From: a virus | Length of the DNA: 28,596 nt | Virus record (IMG/VR): IMGVR_UViG_3300030109_001138 | Location: 1-28,596 of that record | Reading direction: 5' to 3' (one strand) | Part shown: one piece after another, positions 21,705 to 28,596 of the stretch | Numbering within the stretch: position 1 is the first letter of the stretch | How the letters are laid out: each line of letters starts with the position of its first letter | Notes under the pieces: model-generated | The model's database searches: none | What the model was told of the DNA's origin: nothing | The model's input: the letters and a program-made list of their open reading frames with translations, nothing else | Translations under genes and position numbers: made by a program

Positions 21705-22842
21705 AACAACGAATGTATTTAACAAGGCGTATAGGTCTAAAACTAGAATAACGTGCTTACAGGGGGGTACGCGTTCTAGCAAGACCTATTCGCTTTGTCA
21801 AATGGTTATTGTAAAAGCACTAGAAGAACCAGACAAAGTATTTAGTATTATTCGTAAAACATTACCTGCGTGTAAGGGTAGCGTGTATAGAGATTTTATA
21901 AATATCTTAAAAGAACTAGAATTATATTCTGTTGATAATCACAACAAATCAGACCTATCATACAATTTAAATAATTGTCTTATCGAATTTCTTTCAGTGG
22001 ATAACCCAGAAAAATTAAAAGGTAGGAAAAGAAATTATGCGTGGCTCAATGAGGCAACAGAATTCACCTATGAAGATTATCAACAAATAATTTTTAGAAC
22101 TACAGAACAAATATACTTAGATTATAATCCTTCAGACCCGTACTCATGGATATATGAAAAGGTTTTAACTAGAGATGATTGCACCTTTATAAAATCAACA
22201 TATAAAGCTAATCCTTTTTTAGATGAAGATACTATTGCAGAAATTGAAAGACTAAAAGATATAGACCCTGATTATTGGCGTGTTTATGGATTAGGTGAAA
22301 TTGGCTCTATACAAACAATGATATTCAGGAACTTTAATTTAGTTGATGATGTGCAAGGTAAATTGCTTGGTTTTGGTTTAGATTTTGGCTTTACGAATTC
22401 ACCTACGGCATTAGTAGAAGTAAGACAATTAGATGATAACCTATATATCAAAGAACTGCTATATGAAAAGAGATTAACAAATACAGACCTTGCAAATAAA
22501 CTTAAAGAATTTGGTATTGATAGACAAACAGAAATTGTAGGTGATAGTGCAGAACCAAAATCAATAGAAGAAATTTACAGACAAGGTTTTAACATTAAAC
22601 CTGCTAAAAAAGGTGCAGGTATTCACTTAGGACTTGATATTATGAGGCGTTATAAACTACATATTACAAAAGATAGTTTGAATGCAATAAAAGAATTTAG
22701 GGGTTACAAATGGTCTACAGATAAAAATGGTGATGTATTAAACACGCCTGTAAAAGTCAATGACCACTTAATTGATGCAACTAGATACTTATGCTTAAAT
22801 AAATTATCTGTTAATCACTCAGGCAAATACTATATATTATGA
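21646..22842 (+). CDS. Terminase large subunit
   Basis: The DNA-packaging motor: ATPase domain with Walker A LQGGTRSSKTYS, Walker B NYAWLNEATEF and coupling motif IYLDYNPSDPYSWI, then a nuclease domain with aspartates in LGFGLDFGFT, EIVGDSAEP and KVNDHLIDATRY. The protein is near the 400 residues usual for this group. The reading frame opens with GTG at 21646 (398 aa) but has no ATG before the Walker A region. TTG at 21682 is a plausible alternative, giving a shorter overlap with the small subunit. Its stop overlaps the next methyltransferase ATG by four bases. Confidence 0.93.
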   Translation: MVVSLSQILKLKLLTRVKIKTTNVFNKAYRSKTRITCLQGGTRSSKTYSLCQMVIVKALEEPDKVFSIIRKTLPACKGSVYRDFINILKELELYSVDNHNKSDLSYNLNNCLIEFLSVDNPEKLKGRKRNYAWLNEATEFTYEDYQQIIFRTTEQIYLDYNPSDPYSWIYEKVLTRDDCTFIKSTYKANPFLDEDTIAEIERLKDIDPDYWRVYGLGEIGSIQTMIFRNFNLVDDVQGKLLGFGLDFGFTNSPTALVEVRQLDDNLYIKELLYEKRLTNTDLANKLKEFGIDRQTEIVGDSAEPKSIEEIYRQGFNIKPAKKGAGIHLGLDIMRRYKLHITKDSLNAIKEFRGYKWSTDKNGDVLNTPVKVNDHLIDATRYLCLNKLSVNHSGKYYIL

Positions 22843-23588
22843 AATTATACAATGGAGATTGTTTAGATGTTATGTGTTCAATAGCTGATAAAAGTATTGA
22901 TGCAATTATAACAGACCCCCCTTATGGAACAACAGCTTGTAAGTGGGATTCTGTAATTCCTTTTGAACCTATGTGGACACAATTAAACAGAATTATTAAA
23001 GATAATGGTGCAATCGTTTTATTTGGTAGTGAGCCTTTTAGTAGTGCTTTACGAATGAGTAATATAAAAAACTACAAATATGATTGGATATGGATAAAAA
23101 AAAGATATAATAGTGGATTTGCTCACGCTAAAAATAAACCTTTAAAAAAGAATGAAAATCTTTGTGTTTTTTCATTATCTTCAATGGGTCACAAAATACA
23201 ACTCGGAAACAAAAGAATGACTTATTATCCACAAGGACTTAAAGAAATACATCTAGAAAGAAATAATAAAACTTTTCAAAATGCTTCTTTTGGAAAAAGA
23301 CCATCTTCAAGACCTACAGTGCAAAAGTATAAGGGTTATCCAAATAATATATTAAAATATGATGTTCAACAAAAAGGGAAATTTTTACACCCAACACAAA
23401 AGCCTGTTGCATTAATGGAATACTTAATTAAAACATATACCAACGAACAAGAAACTGTCTTGGACTTTACAATGGGTTCAGGCACAACAGGTGTTGCTTG
23501 TTGTAATACAAATAGAGATTTTATTGGTATTGAACGAGATAAAAACTATTTCAAAATAGCAGAACAAAGAATAAATAATTTATTATGA
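22839..23588 (+). CDS. DPPY-type DNA methyltransferase, first tandem copy
   Basis: The 249-residue amino-methyltransferase (N6-adenine or N4-cytosine) begins with motif IV ITDPPYGTTACKWDSVI (DPPY at 26-29) and ends with motif I LDFTMGSGTTGVACCN near residue 211. This IV-to-I order is that of the beta class. The central part (about 90-180), with SGFAHAKNKPLKKNENLCVF and MTYYPQGLKE, should recognise the target. It is coupled to the terminase gene by a four-base overlap (ATGA) and to the second copy in the same way. The role is probably to protect phage DNA from host restriction. Confidence 0.88.
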   Translation: MKLYNGDCLDVMCSIADKSIDAIITDPPYGTTACKWDSVIPFEPMWTQLNRIIKDNGAIVLFGSEPFSSALRMSNIKNYKYDWIWIKKRYNSGFAHAKNKPLKKNENLCVFSLSSMGHKIQLGNKRMTYYPQGLKEIHLERNNKTFQNASFGKRPSSRPTVQKYKGYPNNILKYDVQQKGKFLHPTQKPVALMEYLIKTYTNEQETVLDFTMGSGTTGVACCNTNRDFIGIERDKNYFKIAEQRINNLL

Positions 23589-24307
23589 AACTATACAATG
23601 GAGATTGTTTAGAAGTAATGAAGTCAATACAAGACAAAAGCATTGATGCTATTATAACCGACCCACCATACGGCACAACAGCCTGTAAGTGGGATAGTGT
23701 AATTGACTTTAAATTAATGTGGAAACAATTAAATAGAATAATAAAAGACAATGGTGCAATTGTGTTGTTTGGTTCTGAACCATTTTCAAGTCATTTGAGA
23801 ATGTCAAATATAAAGAATTATAAATATGATTGGATTTGGAAAAAAACAAAGGCTGGAAATTTTGCCCAATGTAGAAAAAACCCAATGAAGTATCATGAAA
23901 TAATATCTGTATTTTATAATAAATTTCCTACATTCAATTTGTTTAATTTAAGAAAATTAGAAAAACCAATTTTAAATAGTCGAAAAAATAAAGGTGCAAA
24001 ACTTGGTCATGTAAGTAATGATAGTAAAAAGTATTATCAAACTGAAACAGGTTATCACAATTCTATTATAAAATTTAGCAACAAGTCAGGAAAAAATTAT
24101 TCTTATCATCCCACACAAAAACCTGTAGCACTAATGGAATACTTAATAAAAACTTATACAAATGAATTAGAAACTGTATTAGACTTTACTATGGGTAGTG
24201 GTTCTACAGGTGTTGCTTGTTGCAATACTAACAGAGATTTTATAGGGATTGAACTTGACAAAGAGTATTTTAAAATAGCAGAACAAAGAATAAAAAACGA
24301 ATTATAA
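23585..24307 (+). CDS. DPPY-type DNA methyltransferase, second tandem copy
   Basis: The 240-residue paralogue of the gene before it has almost the same first 85 residues (YNGDCLEVM, TDPPYGTTACKWDSVI, NGAIVLFGSEPFSS) and the same C-terminal region (HPTQKPVALMEYLIKTYTNE, LDFTMGSGSTGVACCN). The middle (about 90-170), including KAGNFAQCRKNPMKYHEIIS, is quite different, so its target sequence is probably different. Many identical residues use different codons from copy one, so the pair is old, or the second was acquired from a relative. The next gene starts after 19 bases with the AT-rich motif between them. Confidence 0.88.
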   Translation: MKLYNGDCLEVMKSIQDKSIDAIITDPPYGTTACKWDSVIDFKLMWKQLNRIIKDNGAIVLFGSEPFSSHLRMSNIKNYKYDWIWKKTKAGNFAQCRKNPMKYHEIISVFYNKFPTFNLFNLRKLEKPILNSRKNKGAKLGHVSNDSKKYYQTETGYHNSIIKFSNKSGKNYSYHPTQKPVALMEYLIKTYTNELETVLDFTMGSGSTGVACCNTNRDFIGIELDKEYFKIAEQRIKNEL

Positions 24308-24308
24308 A

Positions 24309-24321
24309 CTTTTATATTTAT
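24309..24321 (+). promoter_or_regulatory. Recurring AT-rich motif before the tail gene block
   Basis: CTTTTATATTTAT ends five bases before the ATG at 24327. It is the fourth copy of the element at 4144, 5179 and 7598. Here it marks the start of the tail gene block after the methyltransferase genes. Confidence 0.4.
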
Positions 24322-24326
24322 TAGTA

Positions 24327-24908
24327 ATGAAAGAGGTTAAATTAACTATACCAGATAATTGGTCTGATATAACAATAGAAACGTATCAGAAATATGTTAA
24401 AATACAAGAGGGCAAAGGAAGTGAGAAAAACAAGGTTGTAAAGAGTTTGGCGTTATTATGTAACACTACACCTTTTGTTGTAAAGAAAATGGATTACAAG
24501 GACTTATTAGAGATAATGAGCATAATTAAAACCATGATTGATACAGAACCAAAAGATGAAGAATTTAGAAAGACTTTTATATTCAAAGAAGAAGAATATG
24601 GTTTTGTACCTAATTTGAGTAAATTAAGCACTGGAGAATATATAGACTTAGAAACTTATTGCAAAGAACCTATTGAGAATCTACATATTATCATGTCGAT
24701 ACTTTATAGAAAGATTACTTTTAAAAGGAATGAAAGATATGCTATTGAAAATTATGACCCTGATGAGTTTAAAGAAGAACTATTTAAGGACTGTCCAATG
24801 GATATAGCTCTTTCTAGCTTAGGTTTTTTTTTGACTTTAGGAAGCGTATTAGCAAAGACTTCGCAACGCTTTTTACAAGTACAGGAAATGAAACCACAAA
24901 AGCAGTAA
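24327..24908 (+). CDS. Probable tail assembly chaperone, frame-0 product
   Basis: The 193-residue helical protein starts MKEVKLTIPDNWSDITIETY and has SLALLCNTTPFVVKKMDYKD, LSTGEYIDLETYCKEPIENL and IIMSILYRKITFKRNERYAI. No enzymatic motif is seen. Its place ahead of other tail genes, the overlapping second frame and a slippery T run near its 3' end are what is seen in tail assembly chaperone pairs (gpG and gpGT in lambda). In frame 0 it ends VQEMKPQKQ at 24908; a -1 slip would give a fusion of about 248 residues. Length and helical content are in range for the family. Confidence 0.6.
   Translation: MKEVKLTIPDNWSDITIETYQKYVKIQEGKGSEKNKVVKSLALLCNTTPFVVKKMDYKDLLEIMSIIKTMIDTEPKDEEFRKTFIFKEEEYGFVPNLSKLSTGEYIDLETYCKEPIENLHIIMSILYRKITFKRNERYAIENYDPDEFKEELFKDCPMDIALSSLGFFLTLGSVLAKTSQRFLQVQEMKPQKQ
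24824..24832 (+). other. Candidate -1 ribosomal slippery site (nine T residues)
   Basis: The frame-0 codons GGT TTT TTT TTG contain the heptamer T-TTT-TTT, a classic -1 slippery sequence. The -1 frame is closed by a TAG at 24815-24817 and then open until 25072. So the overlap region opens only seven bases before the slippery run, as expected for programmed frameshifting. Confidence 0.6.
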
Positions 24909-24910
24909 CA

Positions 24911-25072
24911 ATGCAGTCAAAGTGGGGGTGGTACAATATCATCTATTCTTTGTCTAATAGCATTTTAGATATTGAAAAAATTACTAGAATACCAATTTTA
25001 GAAGTATTAACATATCTTGCATATAGTCAAGATTATAATAATAAGAAAAGAAATAATTATGAAAACTTTTAA
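24911..25072 (+). CDS. Tail assembly chaperone second frame (53 aa as a separate ORF)
   Basis: In the -1 frame relative to the preceding gene, the sequence is open from 24818 to 25072. Read from its own ATG at 24911 it gives MQSKWGWYNIIYSLSNSILD followed by IEKITRIPILEVLTYLAYSQ. The WGWYxxIYxLxxxxLxxIxxIxxxPxxEVLTYL pattern fits the C-terminal part of tail assembly chaperones in Bacteroidota phages, as I recall. It is probably made as the tail of a frameshifted fusion. Separate initiation at 24911 cannot be excluded. Its last 14 bases overlap the next ATG at 25059. Confidence 0.6.
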   Translation: MQSKWGWYNIIYSLSNSILDIEKITRIPILEVLTYLAYSQDYNNKKRNNYENF

Positions 25073-25595
25073 TAATGCAGTTGCTTTTTTTTCCACTATT
25101 GCAGAAAAGCATCATGAGATAAATTTTTTTCACTGTGGAGAATTAGATGAAGTAGATATTAGAAAACTGGGTGCAACTGATTATGTTATATTATATTTAG
25201 AACCATCAAATGCAGTAATTGATTCAGGTTACATGACTTATTCTTTCAATTTATATATCTTAGATAAAATTAATGAAACTACTGAAAATATAAAACCTGC
25301 TTCACCTGTTGGTCAATATGCAGTTGAAAACAAATTACTTAGCAGACCACTGCAAGGGCGTATTAATGCGTATTCAGAAAACCTATTAATTCTAAAAGAT
25401 GTAATTGCAGAATTTAAACAAAATTTAAATACTGCATCTTGGGTTGATGATGAAGTATATTTAGAGCTACCAATAACTGCAGAACCTTTTACTGCACGTT
25501 TTAATAATTTATTGACAGGATGGGTTGCACCAATAACATTTCAAGTTAATAATAAAAACAATTTATGTATCGCACCAATTACTGCAAATAGCTAA
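25059..25595 (+). CDS. Putative tail terminator or neck protein
   Basis: The 178-residue protein begins MKTFNNAVAFFSTIAEKHHE. The frame extends upstream to a TTG at 25017, but that extension would lie inside the chaperone frame, and the ATG at 25059 is a better start. The protein alternates helix and strand (FHCGELDEVDIRKL, then YVILYLEPSNAVIDSGYMTY and SFNLYILDKI), similar to the alpha-beta build of tail terminator proteins that cap the tail tube. Its stop overlaps the next ATG by one base. Its tail-module position supports the reading; the exact role is not certain. Confidence 0.5.
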   Translation: MKTFNNAVAFFSTIAEKHHEINFFHCGELDEVDIRKLGATDYVILYLEPSNAVIDSGYMTYSFNLYILDKINETTENIKPASPVGQYAVENKLLSRPLQGRINAYSENLLILKDVIAEFKQNLNTASWVDDEVYLELPITAEPFTARFNNLLTGWVAPITFQVNNKNNLCIAPITANS

Positions 25596-26137
25596 TGGAA
25601 TTTACAAACACAATACAAGCATTACAAAAATTAGGCTCTAATGTAGTAACTGAGGGTAAGTCTATTCTTAAACAGAAGAAAAAAACCACAAGTGGAAATA
25701 CACTCTATAATGAGTTTGATTATATGGTAACTGCATCAAAAGATTCTGTTACATTAGAATTTGAATTTGGAAATGCTGATGATTATTGGATGTTTGTTGA
25801 TGAGGGTGTGAGAGGTGCAGGTGGTTATAAAGGAAGTGGGAAAATGCGTGGACAGGGTAGTCCTTTTAAGTATAGTACAAAAATGCCTCCTAGAAGATTC
25901 ATTGACCAATGGATAGTTAGAAAACCATTAAAGGCTGCTAGAGATAAAAGTGGGCGTTTTATAAAAAGAAAGAGTTTAGCATATTTAATACAACGTGCTA
26001 TTTATCAAAGGGGGTTAGAAAGAACACAATTCTTTAGTAAACCTTTTACACAACAATTAAAAAAACAAACAGATAAAATAACAGAAGCATTTGCAGATGA
26101 TATAGAAGCTATGCTAGAACAAACATTAAAAGATTAA
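25595..26137 (+). CDS. HK97 gp10-like tail completion protein
   Basis: The 180-residue basic protein has the pattern of HK97 gp10-type head-tail joining proteins: an N-terminal helix, then VTLEFEFGNADDYWMFVDEG with a Val-Asp-Glu-Gly turn and VRGAGG, then FKYSTKMPPRRFIDQWIVRK, and a C-terminal region with SLAYLIQRAIYQRGLERTQF. In the family this protein links the connector to the tail. Here it lies beside the presumed terminator gene instead of beside the head connector at 10121. The start overlaps the preceding stop by one base; the next gene begins three bases after its stop. Confidence 0.62.
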   Translation: MEFTNTIQALQKLGSNVVTEGKSILKQKKKTTSGNTLYNEFDYMVTASKDSVTLEFEFGNADDYWMFVDEGVRGAGGYKGSGKMRGQGSPFKYSTKMPPRRFIDQWIVRKPLKAARDKSGRFIKRKSLAYLIQRAIYQRGLERTQFFSKPFTQQLKKQTDKITEAFADDIEAMLEQTLKD

Positions 26138-26140
26138 ATT

Positions 26141-27625
26141 ATGGCGTTATCTTGGAAGCAATATCCTGTTGAGGAATCAGACAAAGTACCTGTATTAACT
26201 AATTGGACACCACTAATAGGATGGATGCTATACCAAAGTGCTGTTGCTACTTATTTTTACCACAAACTAATTGTAGAAGTTAGATTAGATGATGCTAGTG
26301 GAACATTAATAGCTAAAATAAAACAAAGAAGAAATGGATATAGCGTGGATGTATCAGGTAATGCTGCTAGAGCTTTTTTTGATTTGAGAGATGTAGCAAA
26401 TAGTGTTTTAGTAGATACTGTATTTGACCAAAATGATACGGGAGTACCTTTTAGAGCTATCCATAAAGTAGGTAAAAACACATCAACAAAACCCTTTAGT
26501 GTTAATGGTGATAATACAAATGACAAAACACAAATACAATTATTACACGTTAAGGGGTTTGAAGAATACTCATTATCAGCTTCTGCTTCACCTACAGAAC
26601 AATCAGGCACATCAGTTACAGATGTTGAATTTTTTACGTCTGCTTCATTACCTTTAATGACTGCAAGAAATACTGACCCTGACTACATACAAAGTAACGC
26701 TTTTAATGTGTTTAGTTTAAGCTCATCAACTAAAAGGTTTTTAAGTGATTTGGAACAATCAGCAACAGGCACAATAGTTGGTAGCTCAACTGAAACTAAT
26801 CCTGGTGAAGTTTACAGAAATTATGTACAAAGTTTAGGTGATTATCACACAGTAGGTTTTTTAAATGGAACAACAGATTTTAGTGGTAATTGCTATAAAA
26901 TACAAGTTACATATTATGATGGTTCAAACCAATTAACACAAAATTCTTTCCTTAATAGTGATAATGATTCTGGAACTGATAGGGGTGGAAAAGCACCTAA
27001 TCTAGTTTCAACAGACCCTCAAAGAATTTTATACTTTGGTTGTGGAACAGGTAATTTAACCTTTCAATCTGTTCATGTTACTTCTAGACCTAATAATGCT
27101 AATAATTCAGGTTGGACACATTACACAATACAAGCATTAGATGGTAGTGATTCGGCAGTATCAGCTTTATATTATTTCATTAATCAAGATGGTAGTTGTA
27201 AAGGTTTTAAAATTAGAAGATTAGCTTTTAGAAATAGCTTAGGGTGTTATGATTATTTCAATTTCAAAATGAAGTCAACATCTACAATAGAAGTTACACG
27301 TGATAATTATAACTCAATGCTTGGAACATTCAATAAAAGTAGATGGAGATATAACAATACTCAAAGAGGTAAAACCACAAGACAAACTACTGCTATTTTA
27401 AAAGAAACATTACAAACAGATTGGATAAGTGAGCAAGATGCAAACCTATTAGAGAAACTTGTGTATTCAACAGATGTTTATATATTAGAAAATTTAGATA
27501 CAGACTTTACAGAGGGTGTAGTTATAACAGATTCATCATTTGTAAAAAAGACTGTTGCTAATGACAAGTTAATTCAATATACAATCAATATAGAATACGC
27601 AAATCCAATAAATACAAATAGCTAA
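26141..27625 (+). CDS. Large tail structural protein, 494 aa
   Basis: The protein has a first part (about 1-75) reading as beta strands (VPVLTNWTPLIGWMLYQSAV, FYHKLIVEVRLDDASGTLIA). A Ser/Thr/Asn-rich middle follows, and a C-terminal part with GFKIRRLAFRNSLGCYDYFN and WISEQDANLLEKLVYSTDVY. Similar long structural proteins occur beside the hub gene in other Bacteroidota phages, as I recall. It overlaps the hub gene by one base (TAATG). No signal or enzymatic motif is present. A distal tail, baseplate or tail-tip component is likely. Confidence 0.65.
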   Translation: MALSWKQYPVEESDKVPVLTNWTPLIGWMLYQSAVATYFYHKLIVEVRLDDASGTLIAKIKQRRNGYSVDVSGNAARAFFDLRDVANSVLVDTVFDQNDTGVPFRAIHKVGKNTSTKPFSVNGDNTNDKTQIQLLHVKGFEEYSLSASASPTEQSGTSVTDVEFFTSASLPLMTARNTDPDYIQSNAFNVFSLSSSTKRFLSDLEQSATGTIVGSSTETNPGEVYRNYVQSLGDYHTVGFLNGTTDFSGNCYKIQVTYYDGSNQLTQNSFLNSDNDSGTDRGGKAPNLVSTDPQRILYFGCGTGNLTFQSVHVTSRPNNANNSGWTHYTIQALDGSDSAVSALYYFINQDGSCKGFKIRRLAFRNSLGCYDYFNFKMKSTSTIEVTRDNYNSMLGTFNKSRWRYNNTQRGKTTRQTTAILKETLQTDWISEQDANLLEKLVYSTDVYILENLDTDFTEGVVITDSSFVKKTVANDKLIQYTINIEYANPINTNS

Positions 27626-28596
27626 TGAATGTCAGACTTGTAGCATATAGAAAAGCAACCACAACTGCAACCTCAGATAGTACCTATCAACTAGACCTAC
27701 AGGAAGCACCCAACATATCATTAAACTTTCAATTTAGTGATATTAAAGAACCTGAAACTAGAAAAGGTAGTTATTCACAAACTTTTAAATTACCTTTTAC
27801 TGATAATAATAATGAGTTTTTTCAAAATTGGTTTAATGTCAATTTAACAACTTTAGTATTTAGCACAAGAAAAAAATTCAATGCAGTTTTATATGTTGGA
27901 ACTGTACCACAATTTGATGGTTTTATTCAGCTAAAGGCAGTCTATAATAAAGCACAATGTTATGAGGTTGTATTAATGTCTAATACTTCTGATTTGTTTA
28001 GTGCTATTGGTGAGCAAAGACTACAAGATGTTTTTTTAAATACAGATGGTGAAACGTATAGTACAGAATTAGACCACACCTTTAATGAAACTAATGTATT
28101 AAATTCATGGAATGGTAGTAGTAGTGCTTTTCAAAATACATCAGGCGTTTCATTAAGAGATACAGATATTAATGTGCAAAAGGTTATGTATCCAATGTCC
28201 TTAACAAAACCAAACTTTTATTATGACCCTAATGATACAACAAATGGTGGTCACAATAAATATCTTTTAATGGATTCAGGAGATATTGCAGGTATGGGTG
28301 TTGATGATGCCTTGAATTATATTGTGCCTTTAACACAACTAAGACCATCAATCCAAATAAAAACATTATTCAAATTAATTTTAGCAAAGGCAGGATTTTC
28401 TTATACATCAACTTTTATAGATGGTTCATATTTTGGTAAAATATATATGACTACAGGTAATGAATTAGCTGGTGCAGGTTTACCCACATCAAGTACGATT
28501 CAGCAACCTGCAGGAACTACAGTTGCAGGTCAAACTAACTATTCATGGTCACAATGGGTTTTAAGTAATTCAGCACCTAATTTTGAAAGTTGTCAT
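27625..28596 (+). CDS. Tail hub/fibre-like protein, 5' part (continues at 102)
   Basis: From ATG 27625 the frame is open to the end of the window and resumes at base 102 to 2582, giving about 1150 residues. The N terminus (MNVRLVAYRKATTTATSDST, then NISLNFQFSDIKEPETRKGS and YSQTFKLPFTDNNNEFFQNW) is a pattern I know from large tail proteins of Bacteroidota phages, where it precedes a hub-like beta domain. TAATG coupling to the gene before it marks the tail operon. It is followed by the tape measure gene. The single mismatch between the terminal copies changes Ile to Val within this gene. Confidence 0.8.
   Translation, partial: MNVRLVAYRKATTTATSDSTYQLDLQEAPNISLNFQFSDIKEPETRKGSYSQTFKLPFTDNNNEFFQNWFNVNLTTLVFSTRKKFNAVLYVGTVPQFDGFIQLKAVYNKAQCYEVVLMSNTSDLFSAIGEQRLQDVFLNTDGETYSTELDHTFNETNVLNSWNGSSSAFQNTSGVSLRDTDINVQKVMYPMSLTKPNFYYDPNDTTNGGHNKYLLMDSGDIAGMGVDDALNYIVPLTQLRPSIQIKTLFKLILAKAGFSYTSTFIDGSYFGKIYMTTGNELAGAGLPTSSTIQQPAGTTVAGQTNYSWSQWVLSNSAPNFESCH
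28496..28596. repeat. Right copy of the terminal redundancy
   Basis: Identical to bases 1-101 except for A at 28498 against G at 3. The mismatch lies at the outer end of the overlap, as would happen if reads differ there or the assembler ended in a variant. See the entry at 1-101. Confidence 0.93.

Noticed and set aside
25017-25058. TTG at 25017 as the start of the gene at 25059
   Set aside because: It would lengthen the overlap with the chaperone second frame and add a basic Ile-rich leader with no membrane or signal character; ATG 25059 is a better start.
1-28596. CRISPR array, tRNA genes, insertion sequences
   Set aside because: I looked for regularly spaced repeats, cloverleaf-type sequence with a T-loop GTTCRA box, and transposase motifs, and saw none. 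Detection by eye is limited.

Overview
The window looks like a complete genome of a small tailed double-stranded DNA phage, cut open inside a tail gene. Bases 1-101 and 28496-28596 are the same sequence with one mismatch (position 3, G versus A). Joining the ends gives a circle of about 28,495 bp and restores one continuous reading frame across the junction. The likely host is a member of the Bacteroidota, probably a flavobacterium. The DNA is AT-rich, start codons lack purine-rich Shine-Dalgarno sequences, one promoter has the Bacteroidota TTG-N18-TAnnTTTG form, two secreted proteins carry signal peptides ending in FGQ, and many proteins resemble families I associate with flavobacterial phages. 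Family assignments come from reading motifs, not from a database search.

Layout on the plus strand. 27625-28596 joined to 102-2582 is a 1150-residue tail hub or fibre-like protein, followed by a 57-residue ORF and the tape measure. The head module is at 4163-10735: prohead protease, scaffold, major capsid protein, a probable tail-tube or decoration protein, two unknowns, the portal with an extra C-terminal domain, and a head-tail connector. Two strong terminators (6885-6909 and 7554-7577) flank the gene after the capsid gene. 10804-14904 holds a fibre-like protein, an outer-membrane beta-barrel-like protein, and a lysis and envelope cluster: small membrane proteins, a secreted thioredoxin-like protein without redox cysteines, an M15 peptidase, a GTA-type holin and a metallophosphoesterase.

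A bidirectional terminator at 14906-14957 separates this from the only leftward operon (15752 to 14963), three small genes including a winged-helix type regulator. The 180-bp divergent intergenic region holds two inverted repeats, one of them wrapped around a host-type promoter. The rightward early operon begins at 15935: a Cro-like protein, a candidate annealing protein, an OB-fold protein, a replication-initiator-like protein whose linker carries tandem DNA repeats beside an A-rich tract, a VRR-NUC nuclease, a C5 cytosine methyltransferase, a sigma-like protein, small cysteine-rich proteins, an HNH nuclease and a ParB-like protein. It runs into terminase (21351-22842), two tandem paralogous DPPY methyltransferases (22839-24307), and tail genes from 24327 on, including a probable -1 frameshifted tail assembly chaperone.

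I see no integrase, DNA polymerase, helicase, tRNA or CRISPR. The phage probably borrows the host replisome and protects its DNA with three methyltransferases. The most notable points are the -1 frameshift cassette, the candidate origin inside the initiator gene, the phage-encoded outer-membrane barrel and redox-dead thioredoxin, the sigma-like protein together with a recurring AT-rich motif placed directly before start codons, and an unusual order in which tail genes precede head genes and the portal follows the capsid.
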